A stretch of DNA of 63,697 nucleotides. Source: Pelagibius sp. Lineage in GTDB: Bacteria; Pseudomonadota; Alphaproteobacteria; Kiloniellales; Kiloniellaceae. The notes beneath the pieces were generated by a model. The model was not told where the DNA came from. It made no database searches and worked only from the letters and a program-made list of their open reading frames with translations. Both the position numbers and the translations under genes were made by a program. The stretch lies in the NCBI RefSeq assembly GCF_028289705.1, contig NZ_JANQOI010000128.1:1-63697 (forward strand), in the 5' to 3' direction. Positions 10,366 through 20,232 of the stretch are shown here, piece after piece. Every line of letters starts with the position of its first letter. Position 1 is the stretch's first letter.

Positions 10366-11417
10366 CCGGCGGCGCGGCCGCGCCGGCCTCTGCGCCGTCC
10401 TTCGCTGCGGGCCGGGGCTTCCGGGATCGCGCCCAGGGGACCGGCCTGCTGCTGTTCGGCGCCCTTGGAGATCTCGCCCAGCTTGGCAATGACCGTCGCC
10501 ATTTCCGGCGGCGATCCCCGTTCGTGGCTCTCCAGGGCAGCGCGCATGGCGCGGATGTGGTCCGGCGTGGTCCCGCAACAGCCGCCGATGATGCGCACCC
10601 CGGCGTCCAGCGCCAGGCGGGCGTAGTCGGCCATCAGCTCCGGCGTGCCGGTGTAGTGGATCTCGCCTTCCACGTACTCGGGGATGCCGCAGTTGCTCTT
10701 GGCGACGATCACGTCCTCTGGCGCCTTGGCCGCCTGCAGGTTCAGAAGGGCGGCCATCAGCTCCGAGGCGCCGGTGCCGCAGTTGCCGCCGAAGGCCAGG
10801 GGCGTCGGGTCCAACTCGTGTGCCAGCTTGGCGAACTGGGCCGGGGTCACCCCCATCATGGTGCGCCCGTTGGTGTCGAAGGAGAGGGTGAGGGCATAGG
10901 GCAGGCCGGCGGCCTTGGCTCCGGCCACCGCCGCCTTCACTTCGTCGACGGCGGAGATGGTCTCGATCCACAGCAGATCGGCGCCGCCGGCGGCGAGACC
11001 CTTGGCCTGCTCGGCGAAGGCCGCCGCGCCCTGGTCGACGGTCAGCGGCCCCAGCGGTTCGAAGAGGTCGCCGGTGGGGCCCATGGAGCCGGCGACGATG
11101 ACGCCATCGCGCCCGCTCTCGGCGATGGCGCGGCGGGCCAGCTCGGCGGCCGCCTTGTTGATCTCGAAGACCCTGTCCTCGGCCTTGTGCAGTTTCAGCC
11201 GGTTGGCGGTGCCGCCGAAGGTGTTGGTCAGGATGATGTCGGAGCCGGCGTCGATGAAGCTGCGGTAGTGCTTCACCACGTCCTCCGGGCGCTCCAGGTT
11301 CCACAATTCCGGCGCGTCGCCGTGCTGCAGGCCCATGGCGAAGAAGTTGGTGCCCGTGGCCCCGTCGGCCAGCAGCCAGGGGCGGGTTTCCAGGAGGTCT
11401 GTCAGGCGGTCGGCCAT
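10362..11417 (-). CDS. bmt: Betaine-homocysteine S-methyltransferase-like enzyme (Bmt)
   Basis: 351-residue homocysteine S-methyltransferase domain (pfam S-methyl_trans). Zinc ligands are Cys213 in GGNCG and Cys280-Cys281 in IGGCCGT. The N-terminal DGATGTNFF motif is also typical. In alphaproteobacteria this subgroup sits near betaine genes and moves a methyl from glycine betaine to homocysteine, giving dimethylglycine and methionine; this is the likely role here because dimethylglycine- and sarcosine-oxidising enzymes are close. The C-terminal 15 residues are a basic tail (GRRRGRRGR) that lies outside the barrel and resembles tails on the corrinoid-pathway enzymes. Convergent with the YbjN pair and followed upstream by a family C repeat. 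Confidence 0.88.
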   Translation of the reverse strand: MADRLTDLLETRPWLLADGATGTNFFAMGLQHGDAPELWNLERPEDVVKHYRSFIDAGSDIILTNTFGGTANRLKLHKAEDRVFEINKAAAELARRAIAESGRDGVIVAGSMGPTGDLFEPLGPLTVDQGAAAFAEQAKGLAAGGADLLWIETISAVDEVKAAVAGAKAAGLPYALTLSFDTNGRTMMGVTPAQFAKLAHELDPTPLAFGGNCGTGASELMAALLNLQAAKAPEDVIVAKSNCGIPEYVEGEIHYTGTPELMADYARLALDAGVRIIGGCCGTTPDHIRAMRAALESHERGSPPEMATVIAKLGEISKGAEQQQAGPLGAIPEAPARSEGRRRGRRGRAAG

Positions 11418-11503
11418 AAACGCATCGGGGTCCTTTGACTGAGGGGAGGCGGACGATAGGCCCTTCGGTGGTTGAGGGCAAGACGGCGAAATCGCGTCCG
11501 GAA

Positions 11504-11678
11504 CCTCCCCCTCACCCAGCTCCGCCTAGGCTCGATCTTCGATCTCACCAAGGCTTCTCAACCCTCTCCCGCGCTGGGGAGAGGGAACCCAATTGGGCTG
11601 CCTCACAAACCCTCTCCCCGCCGCGGGAGAGGGAGGGGCCCGCCCCCGAGAAAGAGCTTGGGTGGGAGGGTGAGGGGG
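11504..11678. repeat. GC-rich intergenic repeat, family C copy 2
   Basis: About 175 bases opening CCTCCCCCTCACCCAGCTCC and closing GGGAGGGTGAGGGGGC, with internal CTCTCCCG and GGGAGAGGGA hairpins. It matches the copy at 7909-8064 in arrangement and in many blocks, including the CTAGGCTCG segment. It lies just past the 3' end of the dimethylglycine dehydrogenase-like gene and upstream of bmt. Confidence 0.75.
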
Positions 11679-11684
11679 CTTTGG

Positions 11685-14252
11685 TTACGACCTCATCCGT
11701 TCGTTGGTCGGGTCGTAGAGCGGCTTGTAGCCGACGGCGGCGACCTCGACCGGGAACTTCTGGTTGAAGTATTCGATCTCGAGCCGTCGGCCCTCCTCGC
11801 AGTAGTCCTGCGGCAGGTAGCCGAGGGCGATGTTTTTTCCGAGCGACGGGCCGTAGGCCAGGCTGGTGGTGTAGGAGCGCCGGCCCAGCGAATCGACCAG
11901 CACCGCGTCGGTCCTGGGGTCGACGATGGGGCAGTTGCCCAGCGGGAAGCGCGTCACGCCGTCCTTGTCGGTGCTGTCGGTGACCGTCAGCGTGCAGAGC
12001 ATCGCCGGCTGCTGGGCGCGCTCGCGCTGTTCGAGGTAGGCTGTTTTGCCGTGGAAGTCGGCGGCCTTGACCTTCGGGCGGGCGAGCCCGGCCTCCACCA
12101 GGTTGTACTCGGTCAGCAGGTCGGCGTTCTGCAGGCGCAGGCTCTTCTCCAGCCGGCGGCTGTTGGCGTAGGTCTCGATCCCAATGGGGGTGATGCCGAT
12201 CTCGCGGAACATGTCCCAGAGCGCCAGGCCGTAGGCGAGCGGGAAGTGAAGCTCCCAGCCCTGCTCGCCGACATAGGAGATGCGGAAACCCTTCACCGGC
12301 ACGCCGCGCAGGGTGAAATCCTTGCTGGCGGCGAAGGGGAAGGTTTCCGGGTCGAGCCCGGCCGGATCGTCGGCGAGTTTCTTCAGGCTCTCGCGGGCAT
12401 TCGGCCCCCAGACGCCGATGCAGCCGAAATGATCGGTCCTGTCCTCGACGAAGACCGACCATTCCTTGTCCTGGGTCATGCGGCGCAGATAGGTCATGTC
12501 GCGGTGGCCGGCATCGGCGCCGTCGATGACGCGGAAGCGGTCCTCGGCCAGACGCAGCACGGTGAGGTCCGCCTGAACGCCGCCAAGGGCATCGAGGAAG
12601 TTGGTGTAGACGCCCTTGCCCACCGGCGTATCGCCGGCGACCTTGGAGGAGGAGACGTACTCCATCAGCCGTTCGGCGTCTCGGCCCGAGACATCGAAGA
12701 GCGCGAAGTGGGAGAGGTTGACCATGCCGACGTTCTCGGAGAGTTCCAGGTGCTCGGCGTTGGAGACTCGCCAGAAGTGTCTGGAGTCCCACTCGTTCGG
12801 GCGCTCGGGCACGCGGTTGGCGTATTTGGCCAGCAGAGTCTCTTCGTTGGACGCGTAGCCGTGCGCCCGTTCCCAGCCGGCGATCTCCATGAAGTAGCCG
12901 CCCAGTTCCTTCTCCCGCAGATAGAAGGGGCTGCAGCGCAGGTTCCGGCCCTTGGAATAGGGCTCGCGGTTGTGGACCGGCGGATTGTAGATCTTGAACG
13001 CCGTCTCGAAGCAGCGGTCGTAGATGAAGGGTTCGGTCTTCTGGATCGGATAGTAACGGGCGTAGTCGATGCCATGGTGGTCGAATTCGGTGCGGCCGTC
13101 GGTCATCCAGTCGGCGATCAGCTTGCCCGTGCCCGGGCCGTCCTTGACCCAGACGGAAACGCCGTACCAGAGGCCGCGCACATCCGGCGACTCGCCGATG
13201 GAGGGCCCGCCGTCGGCGGTCACCTGCAGCAGCCCGTTGAAGGAATGCTTCTCGTTGTAGCCGAGTTCCCCGAGGATCGGCGTCAGCTCCATGGCGCGCT
13301 CCAGGGGCTCCATGACCTGCTCCATCTCCAGGTCGCGCTGGGAGGGGGAGAGGCGGGCCTCCTCCTTCTCCAGCAGGTCGCGCGGATGGACCAGGCGGGG
13401 CGCCTTCTCCTCGTAATAGCCCCATTCGATCTGGCCGCCCTCGGTGGTCTTCGGATCGCCGGTGTCGCGCAGATAGGCGGAGTTGCCCTGGTCGCGCAGC
13501 AGCGGATAGCCGATCTCCTTGCCGGTGCCCTCGAAGGTCGTGTGGGGCCCGAAGAAGGTCAGCGGATGGTCGACCGGCATGACCGGCAGGTCCTCGCCCG
13601 CCATTGCCGCGATCAGCCGGCCCCAGAGGCCGGCGCAGACCACGACATGGTTCGTCTCGATGTATCCGCGGGTGGTGTGGACGCCCTTGATGCGGCCGTT
13701 CTCGATGTCGAGGCCGGTGCAGGGCGTGTTGGCCAGGGTCTGCAGCTTGCCGCTTTCCTCGGCGTCGCGGATCAGCTCCCCGGCGACGACCTGGGAGCGC
13801 GGGATCACCAGACCGGCATCCGGGTCCCAGAGGCCGCCCTGGATGACGTCTTCTTCGATCAGCGGCATCAGCTCCTTGACCCGCTGCGCCGTGATCATCT
13901 CGACCCGGTTGCCGAAGGCGCGGCCGGAGCTGACCCGGCGTTCCAGTTCGCGCATGCGCTCGTCGTCGCCCTTGCGGGCCACCTCGATGCCGCCGATGCG
14001 CGCGTAGCGGCCGCGCTTTTCGAAGAAGTCGATGCTGTAGCGGGTCGTGAAGATGGTGATCTGGTCGTGCATCGTGTTGAAGCAGAAGTCCGAGGCATGA
14101 CCGGTCGAGCCGATGTCCGTCGGGATGCCCGACTTGTCGATCCCGATGATGTTGTCCCAGCCCCGCTCGATCAGGTGATGGGCCACCGATGCCCCGACGA
14201 TGCCGCCCTGTCCGATGATCACGACATCAGCGCTTTTGTGAAACTGCGCCAT
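11685..14252 (-). CDS. Dimethylglycine dehydrogenase-like FAD/folate flavoprotein
   Basis: 855 residues with an N-terminal DAO-type FAD domain (GQGGIVG at 14-20) fused to a GcvT-like folate-binding half (about 430-850). His52 in GSTGHASDF aligns with the His that carries covalent FAD in dimethylglycine oxidase (GSTSHAPG). The expected reaction is N-demethylation of dimethylglycine, or sarcosine, with transfer of the C1 unit to tetrahydrofolate. Start ATG 14252 gives MAQFHKSADVVIIG; the open frame runs 74 codons further, but that extra piece lies in the divergent promoter region and has no family match. It is divergent from the first mttB-like gene. Confidence 0.9.
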   Translation of the reverse strand: MAQFHKSADVVIIGQGGIVGASVAHHLIERGWDNIIGIDKSGIPTDIGSTGHASDFCFNTMHDQITIFTTRYSIDFFEKRGRYARIGGIEVARKGDDERMRELERRVSSGRAFGNRVEMITAQRVKELMPLIEEDVIQGGLWDPDAGLVIPRSQVVAGELIRDAEESGKLQTLANTPCTGLDIENGRIKGVHTTRGYIETNHVVVCAGLWGRLIAAMAGEDLPVMPVDHPLTFFGPHTTFEGTGKEIGYPLLRDQGNSAYLRDTGDPKTTEGGQIEWGYYEEKAPRLVHPRDLLEKEEARLSPSQRDLEMEQVMEPLERAMELTPILGELGYNEKHSFNGLLQVTADGGPSIGESPDVRGLWYGVSVWVKDGPGTGKLIADWMTDGRTEFDHHGIDYARYYPIQKTEPFIYDRCFETAFKIYNPPVHNREPYSKGRNLRCSPFYLREKELGGYFMEIAGWERAHGYASNEETLLAKYANRVPERPNEWDSRHFWRVSNAEHLELSENVGMVNLSHFALFDVSGRDAERLMEYVSSSKVAGDTPVGKGVYTNFLDALGGVQADLTVLRLAEDRFRVIDGADAGHRDMTYLRRMTQDKEWSVFVEDRTDHFGCIGVWGPNARESLKKLADDPAGLDPETFPFAASKDFTLRGVPVKGFRISYVGEQGWELHFPLAYGLALWDMFREIGITPIGIETYANSRRLEKSLRLQNADLLTEYNLVEAGLARPKVKAADFHGKTAYLEQRERAQQPAMLCTLTVTDSTDKDGVTRFPLGNCPIVDPRTDAVLVDSLGRRSYTTSLAYGPSLGKNIALGYLPQDYCEEGRRLEIEYFNQKFPVEVAAVGYKPLYDPTNERMRS

Positions 14253-14559
14253 TGCTACCGTCTCCGTGTAAGTACCCAGGGCGGCCACGATTGACCTCTG
14301 CGTCGGGGCCGCCGGCAAGGGGCCCATTCTTTCCCGAAGGCGCCCGGCTGCTCCCAGTCTGCGCGACCGCAATTGTCGTATCACCGACACCTTTGTCTGC
14401 CACCCGCCGCAAGGGCTGGGAGCCGCGGAAATCCAGGGCTTCTGAGCGGGTTGCCGGGGCGCGCGCTGGCGCATTTCCGCCCATCCCGGTCGCCGCTGCG
14501 ACAGAGCGCCGAATGCCGCGGTGCCGATAATCCGGTTCTTCCTGTTCGAGGGGCCGGAG
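14253..14559. other. Divergent intergenic region, 307 bases
   Basis: Lies between the divergent dimethylglycine dehydrogenase-like and mttB-like genes and must hold both promoters. I see no convincing sigma-70 boxes, riboswitch or long palindrome. A GTG at 14521 is in frame with the mttB-like gene, but the ATG at 14560 has the better ribosome site (GAGGGG, 7 bases away). Confidence 0.5.
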
Positions 14560-16137
14560 ATGGCAAGGATTTCAGAGATCGAAGACGCCCTGTCTTCCGG
14601 CGGCGGCCGGCGTGGCCGCCGTGCGGGCGGCGGTGCGGAGGCGCGGCGTGCGAAACGCGGCGGCGGAACGACACCGAAGAACCGCTACATCCAGCGGCAG
14701 ATCCCGCCCTACGAGATCCTCTCCGAAGAGAACCTGACGCTGATCGAGGAGAACGCCGAAACGGTGCTTCAGGAGATCGGCATCGAATTTCGCGACGACC
14801 CCGAAGCGCTGGCGATGTGGAGGGAGGCCGGCGCCGATGTCGATGGCGAGCGCGTGCGCTTCCCCCGCGGGCTCTGCCGCAAGCTCTGCGAGACCATCCC
14901 CTCCAGCTTCACCCAGCATGCCCGCAACCCGGAGCGCTCGGTTGAGATCGGCGGCAACAACACCGTCTTCGCGCCGGTCTACGGCCCGCCCTTCGTGCGC
15001 GATATCGAGGGCGGACGGCGCTACGCCACCATCGAGGATTTCCGCAACTTCGTGAAGCTGGCCTACATGGCGCCGGCGCTGCACCACTCCGGCGGGACGG
15101 TCTGCGAGCCGGTGGACATCCCCGTGAACAAGCGCCACTTCGACATGGTCTACGCCCACCTGCGCTATTCCGACCTGCCTTTCATGGGCTCGGTGACGGC
15201 GCCGGAGCGGGCGGAGGACTCGGTGGCCATGGCGAAGCTGGTCTTCGGCGAGGACTTCGTCGAGTCCAACACGGTGATGATCAACCTGATCAACGCCAAC
15301 TCGCCCATGACCTTCGACGCCACCATGCTGGGCGCGCTGAAGGTCTATGCCCGCCACAACCAGGCCTGCATCGTCACCCCCTTCATCCTCTCCGGCGCCA
15401 TGGCGCCGGTGACCCCGGTGGGGGTGATGACCCAGACCCTGGCCGAAGCGCTGGCGGGCCTCGCCTTTTCCCAGCTTGTGCGGCCCGGCGCCCCCATGGT
15501 GCTGGGCAGCTTCGCGTCCTCGATCTCCATGCAGTCCGGTGCGCCCACCTTCGGCACGCCGGAGCCGGCGCTGGTGCTCTATGGCATGGCGGCCCTGGCC
15601 CGGCGGCTGGGCGTGCCTTTCCGCTCCGGCGGCTCGCTCTGCGGCTCCAAGCTGCCGGACGCCCAGGCGGCCCACGAGAGCACCCAGACCCTGATCCCGA
15701 CCCTGCTGGGCGGCGTGAACTTCGTGCTGCATGCCGCCGGCTGGCTGGAGGGCGGCCTGGTGTCGTCCTACGAGAAGTTCGTCATCGATGCCGACCAGCT
15801 TGGCATGATGCAGACCTTCGCCGGCGGCTATGATCTCAGCGAGAATGGCCAGGCCATGGACGCCCTGCGCGAGGTCGGGCCCGGCAGCCACTTCCTGGGC
15901 TGCGCCCACACCCAGGCCAACTTCGAGACCGCCTTCTACCGCTCCTCCATCGCCGACAACAACTCCTTCGAGCAGTGGGAGGCCGAAGGCGCGCGCGATG
16001 CCTTCACGCGGGCCAACGCGCTCTACAAGAAGACGTTGGCGGACTATCAGGCACCGGCCCTCGATCCCGCCATCGACGAGGCGCTGCGGGCCTTCATCAA
16101 GGAACGCAAGGACTCCATGCCCGACGCCTTCGCGTGA
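14560..16137 (+). CDS. MttB-superfamily corrinoid methyltransferase 1 (non-pyrrolysine)
   Basis: 525 residues of the trimethylamine methyltransferase (MttB) superfamily. There is no in-frame TAG, so it belongs to the non-pyrrolysine group that includes glycine betaine methyltransferase MtgB. Such enzymes pass a methyl from a quaternary amine to Co(I) of a partner corrinoid protein; the partner is probably the gene at 41066-41770. The first 36 residues are a disordered-looking Arg/Gly tail (GGGRRGRRAGGG at 14-25) before the barrel begins near residue 45. Late landmarks are GSKLPDAQAAHE and the C-terminal GSHFLGCAHT. Its setting next to Bmt and the dimethylglycine dehydrogenase-like gene makes glycine betaine the best substrate guess. 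Confidence 0.88.
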   Translation: MARISEIEDALSSGGGRRGRRAGGGAEARRAKRGGGTTPKNRYIQRQIPPYEILSEENLTLIEENAETVLQEIGIEFRDDPEALAMWREAGADVDGERVRFPRGLCRKLCETIPSSFTQHARNPERSVEIGGNNTVFAPVYGPPFVRDIEGGRRYATIEDFRNFVKLAYMAPALHHSGGTVCEPVDIPVNKRHFDMVYAHLRYSDLPFMGSVTAPERAEDSVAMAKLVFGEDFVESNTVMINLINANSPMTFDATMLGALKVYARHNQACIVTPFILSGAMAPVTPVGVMTQTLAEALAGLAFSQLVRPGAPMVLGSFASSISMQSGAPTFGTPEPALVLYGMAALARRLGVPFRSGGSLCGSKLPDAQAAHESTQTLIPTLLGGVNFVLHAAGWLEGGLVSSYEKFVIDADQLGMMQTFAGGYDLSENGQAMDALREVGPGSHFLGCAHTQANFETAFYRSSIADNNSFEQWEAEGARDAFTRANALYKKTLADYQAPALDPAIDEALRAFIKERKDSMPDAFA

Positions 16138-16243
16138 TGGCGGCCACCCCTTTGGCCCCCTGGGGCAGCCCCTTTTGGCGAATGTTCGCCCGGAGTGAAG
16201 TCTGCTAGGCTGAGCCGTCGGCAAGCGCCGGGATTACCGCGCC

Positions 16244-19200
16244 ATGGCACAGCAGGCTTCCGTTGACGGGCGGGGCAACGTCGTCGTCCAGATCGAAGGG
16301 GACGGCAACACGGTTCTCGTGAACCTGCCGCACCTGGAACTGACCCTCTATACCCAACGCCGTCGCATCGACCTCGTGGACGGCAGAGAGTCCGAGGCCG
16401 ATCTCGTCAGCCCCTATGCGCAGAGTATCGACATTCTCTGGCGCGACGAGACCATGGACGATCTTCGGCAGTGGCTCGGAAACGGCGAAGCGATCTCCCT
16501 GCGCGTGCTTGTCGGGACCGCCGGCCGCGGCAAAACGCGCCTAGCCCTGGAACTCTGCGAAGCGATGCGCGGCGAAGGCTGGCGCGCCGGCTTCCTGACC
16601 TCCACCGAGATGGCCCGCTTTCGCAACCAGCAGAACGTGCGGAGCTGGAGCTGGAACACGCCGGTCCTGATTGTCGTCGACTACGTCGCCAGTCAGGCCG
16701 AAGCGCTCCACGAGTGGCTGGTCGAACTGGCCGACAATCCGGCGCTGGGCGAAGAGGAGAGCGGTCGCAAACGTCCCTTGCGCCTCTTGTTGCTGGAGCG
16801 TCAGGCGGACCCGCGCGGCGGCTGGTGGGAAACGGTTTTCGGCCGCGGCGGTGGCGATGCCCGCGCCGTGCAGCGTCTGCTGGACCTGCCCGAGCCCATG
16901 ATGCTGCCGCCCATCGACGGTGCCGAACGGCGGCGCGCGATCATCGCGGCCATGCTGGACCGCGCCGGCTGCGACGAGCGGCCGCCGGAACCCGGCGACG
17001 ATGCTGCCTTCGACCGCAATCTGGCCGAACTCTCCTGGGGTGGCGAGCCGCTGTTCCTGATGATGGCGGGCCTCGCCGCCTCCCGCGACGGGCTGGCGAG
17101 GGCCCTGTCCCTCGCGCCTGACGAACTCGCCTTCGAACTCGCGGCCCGGGAGCGGCAGCGGGTATCGCGCATCGCCCGTGCCAAGCAGCTCGATGAACCT
17201 TTGGCCGAACACGTGGCCGCCGTTGTGACGCTGTGCCAGGGCCTCGACCGGGAGGCAGCCCTGGATGCCATCGAGCGGGAAAAGAAGGCCCTGCGCTATG
17301 GTGAAGCCGGTGGCGCCGTGCCTGCCGTCTACGCGGCGCTGAGCGAAGTCCTGCGACGTGAGGGGGGTGGTCTCGATCCCATCGTTCCCGATGTCATCGG
17401 CGAGGCGGTGCTGCTGCAGGTGTGGGACGGATATGACGGACGCGATGGCCTGGCTCCCGTGTTGCGCGCCGCAGAGTCCGATTCCTCCGCCGTCGCCGCC
17501 ACGGTCATCAGAACCTGCCAGGACTTCGCCATCCGGGGGCATGACCGGGCGCTCGCCTGGCTGGACGGCTTGGTCGACCATGCCGGGAGCGATCCGTCCA
17601 GCCTGATGGATCTCTCCAATGCCATCCCGAAGCAGAGTCTGGTTCTGCGCCAGGTGGCCTTGCGGATCAACGAGGCCGTTCTCGACTCGCTGCCGGCCAA
17701 GGGCAAGAAGGCCCAGTCGGAGAGGGTCATGGTCGATCGTGCGAAGGCCTTCAACAACATCGCCTTCGACCTTTCCGACCTCGGGCGCCGCGAAGACGCC
17801 CTTGCGGCCGTGCGAGAGGCCGTCGCACTGCGACGCAGGCTCGCCGAAGCGGACCCCGAGGCTTTCACGCCGGCGCTTGTCGCCAGCCTCAGAAACCTCT
17901 CGTTCACTCTGTCGGAACTCGAGCGCCGCGAAGAGGCACTCGCTGCCTGCCAGGAAGCCCTGGCGTTCAGCCGGCAACTCGCTGCTGAACAGCCGGAAGC
18001 GCTCTCTTCCGAGGTCGCAAGGAGTCTCAGTTCCCTCTCCCACTGTTACAAGGCCCTTGACCGTCAGAGCGAGGCTTTGGCCGCCATTCAGGAATCGGTG
18101 GCGTTGCTGCGGCCATTGGCAAAGCGGCAACCCAGAGCATTCGAGCGCGACCTTGCGCGATCACTCAACGGCCTGGCGAACCGGCTTGCGGATCTGGACC
18201 GCTATTCGGAGGCACTGGAGGCGAGCGAAGAGGCCGTAGAGCTCGATCGATTGAGCCATATGAGGCAGCCAGAGGTCGTTGCACAGGATCTGGCCAGCAG
18301 CCTCCACATCCTTTCCCACTGTCTCGCCGACCTTGGGCACCGGGCAGAGGCGCTTGCGACATGCCAGGAGGCCGTGACGATAAGCAGAGAACTCGCCGCT
18401 GCACGGCGCGATGCGTTCTTGCCTCGTCTCGCCCTCAGCCTCGGCTCGCTGTCGCTGCGCCATGCAAACCTCAGGAGCTTCGAAGAGGCAATGCTGGCCG
18501 GTGAGGAAGCGGTGCTTCTCTATCGCGAGCTCTTCGCCAACCAGCCGGATCGCTTCAAGTCGGAACTCGCCAGGATCCTTGACAACTTCTCCACCCGACT
18601 GGCCGATCTGAATCGCCACCAGGAAGCGCTCGGCGCATGCCAGGAGGCGATTGCGCTGCTTCGCGAGTTGGACGAGGCCGAGCCGGAAAGGTCCAGGGTC
18701 GCGCTTGGCAGGAGCCTTGAGTCCCTCTCGCGCCATTTCACCGACCTCCGGCGTTTTGATGAGGCGCTGGACGCCAGCCGGGAAGCCGTTGACCTCCGCC
18801 GTGCGCTGGCCGCCGGCGGCTCCAGCAGGGCGATACGGGATCTGGCGCGAAGCCTCAGCGCGCTTTCCAGGCGTCTGGGCGATCTTGGCCGCGATGAGGA
18901 TGCCCTGGCAGCCAGCGAAGAAGCGATGGCGCTGTTGCGAGACCAGGCAGCGATAGATCCGCAGGCTTACACGCGCGATCTCGCAAGGGTCCTGAGCGAC
19001 CTTGCCAATCGCCAGACTCGGCTCGGTCTTCATGAGGATGCCTTGGCGGCCAGCGAAGAGAGTGTGGCGCTTCACCGCGAGCTAGCCAAGGAGCAGCCTG
19101 ATGCCTCTGCCCGCGATCTTGCCAGCAGCCTGATTGCCGTCTCCGGCCGCTATGGGCGCCTGCGCCGGGTGAAGGAAGGCCTCGCGGCGTGCGAGGAGGG

Positions 19201-20218
19201 CGTGGCCCTCTACCGAAAACTGGTTGCTTCCCAAGAGGGCTCTGTCCGATCCAGCCTGGCCAACAGCCTGATGCTCCTATCCTTTCGCCGCCGAGATGCT
19301 GAGCTGTGGGAAGAATCGCTGTCGGCCCGCGAGGAGGCTGTGGCGATCTACCGGGACCTTGCCGAGGAGCAGCCTGCGAGGTTCCTGCCGGATCTGGCGC
19401 GAAGCCTCATCGATCTTTCGATTGGTTTGGCCGACCGACGGCGGGACGAGGATGCTTCGGCGGCCAGCCGGGAGGCGGTGGACCTGTATCGTAAACTCTC
19501 CGCCGATCAACCGGAGCAGCACAGGCCGGACCTCGCCAGAAGCCTCCGCTATCTGGCAATTCGACTGGTCAGGCTCGATCGCAGGGCGGACGCGCTGAAG
19601 GTCAGCGAGGAGATGGTCACCGTGTTCCGGAAACTCGCCGAAGAGCAGCCGGACACCTATGGTCCCGATCTTGCCGAGGCGCTCAAACGTGTCGCCGGCT
19701 TGCTGTCCGACTTCAAGCGGACCGAAGAGGCGGTCGGCGCCTACGAGGAGAGTGTGACGCTCTATCGTGAGTTGGCGGTGAATCCTTCGGTGAGATTTCG
19801 GGTCGACCGTGCCAGGGCCCTCATGGGCCTTTCGGTCTGCTATGCTGATCTTTCCCGGCTGGAGGAGGCACTCGAAGCCAGCAAGGAAGCGCTGCCGCTG
19901 CGCCGTGCGCTCACCAACGAAAGACCGCTTGTCTTCGCATCGGACCTGGCGACCAACTGCGGGTTTCATGGCGCCCTCCTGCGAAGCCTGGGACGCCTCT
20001 CGGAAGCGGGCGACTCGTTTGCCGAGGGCCTGTCCGCCATCGCTCTCTGTTTGGAGGACGACCCTGCGCACCACGGGCCACGGGCTGCCCGCCTGTTTGG
20101 CGACTACGAAGCAAGCCTGAAGGCTGCCGGCAGACAGATCGATTGGGATACGATGAGCCCGGTGATCGAGAAGCTGGAGGCACTGGGTGTGATCGACCTG
20201 GACTCAATCTCCAACTGA
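16244..20218 (+). CDS. STAND-type P-loop NTPase with long TPR array (NLR-like)
   Basis: 1324 residues. Residues 7-27 hold two GxGN motifs ten residues apart (GRGN at 9-12, GDGN at 19-22) around a Gln-Ile, a short polar motif. The NTPase core follows: Walker A GTAGRGKT at 91-98, Walker B VLIVVDY at 141-147, and winged-helix-like sequence to about 470. From about 490 to 1290 there are some sixteen TPR-like helical repeats of 47-50 residues with the pattern DLARSL..LS..L..LGR.EDALAA.EEAV. This is the layout of bacterial NLR-like signal proteins: oligomerising ATPase, sensor repeats, short N-terminal signalling motif. The start ATG 16244 has only a weak ribosome site. The 130-residue gene 14 bases downstream carries the matching motif at its C-terminus. 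Confidence 0.85.
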   Translation: MAQQASVDGRGNVVVQIEGDGNTVLVNLPHLELTLYTQRRRIDLVDGRESEADLVSPYAQSIDILWRDETMDDLRQWLGNGEAISLRVLVGTAGRGKTRLALELCEAMRGEGWRAGFLTSTEMARFRNQQNVRSWSWNTPVLIVVDYVASQAEALHEWLVELADNPALGEEESGRKRPLRLLLLERQADPRGGWWETVFGRGGGDARAVQRLLDLPEPMMLPPIDGAERRRAIIAAMLDRAGCDERPPEPGDDAAFDRNLAELSWGGEPLFLMMAGLAASRDGLARALSLAPDELAFELAARERQRVSRIARAKQLDEPLAEHVAAVVTLCQGLDREAALDAIEREKKALRYGEAGGAVPAVYAALSEVLRREGGGLDPIVPDVIGEAVLLQVWDGYDGRDGLAPVLRAAESDSSAVAATVIRTCQDFAIRGHDRALAWLDGLVDHAGSDPSSLMDLSNAIPKQSLVLRQVALRINEAVLDSLPAKGKKAQSERVMVDRAKAFNNIAFDLSDLGRREDALAAVREAVALRRRLAEADPEAFTPALVASLRNLSFTLSELERREEALAACQEALAFSRQLAAEQPEALSSEVARSLSSLSHCYKALDRQSEALAAIQESVALLRPLAKRQPRAFERDLARSLNGLANRLADLDRYSEALEASEEAVELDRLSHMRQPEVVAQDLASSLHILSHCLADLGHRAEALATCQEAVTISRELAAARRDAFLPRLALSLGSLSLRHANLRSFEEAMLAGEEAVLLYRELFANQPDRFKSELARILDNFSTRLADLNRHQEALGACQEAIALLRELDEAEPERSRVALGRSLESLSRHFTDLRRFDEALDASREAVDLRRALAAGGSSRAIRDLARSLSALSRRLGDLGRDEDALAASEEAMALLRDQAAIDPQAYTRDLARVLSDLANRQTRLGLHEDALAASEESVALHRELAKEQPDASARDLASSLIAVSGRYGRLRRVKEGLAACEEGVALYRKLVASQEGSVRSSLANSLMLLSFRRRDAELWEESLSAREEAVAIYRDLAEEQPARFLPDLARSLIDLSIGLADRRRDEDASAASREAVDLYRKLSADQPEQHRPDLARSLRYLAIRLVRLDRRADALKVSEEMVTVFRKLAEEQPDTYGPDLAEALKRVAGLLSDFKRTEEAVGAYEESVTLYRELAVNPSVRFRVDRARALMGLSVCYADLSRLEEALEASKEALPLRRALTNERPLVFASDLATNCGFHGALLRSLGRLSEAGDSFAEGLSAIALCLEDDPAHHGPRAARLFGDYEASLKAAGRQIDWDTMSPVIEKLEALGVIDLDSISN

Positions 20219-20232
20219 GGAGGCGTGAAGCT

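Noticed and set aside
11472-14294. Plus-strand open frame of 940 codons
   Set aside because: Opposite-strand shadow of the dimethylglycine dehydrogenase-like gene, which has FAD and folate motifs.
14253-14474. 74-codon N-terminal extension of the dimethylglycine dehydrogenase-like protein
   Set aside because: The extension lies in the divergent promoter region, is Arg/Pro-rich and precedes a normal family N-terminus.
14560-16137. Pyrrolysine-containing trimethylamine methyltransferase
   Set aside because: The frame has no internal TAG and reaches full length; the same is true of the copy at 51007.
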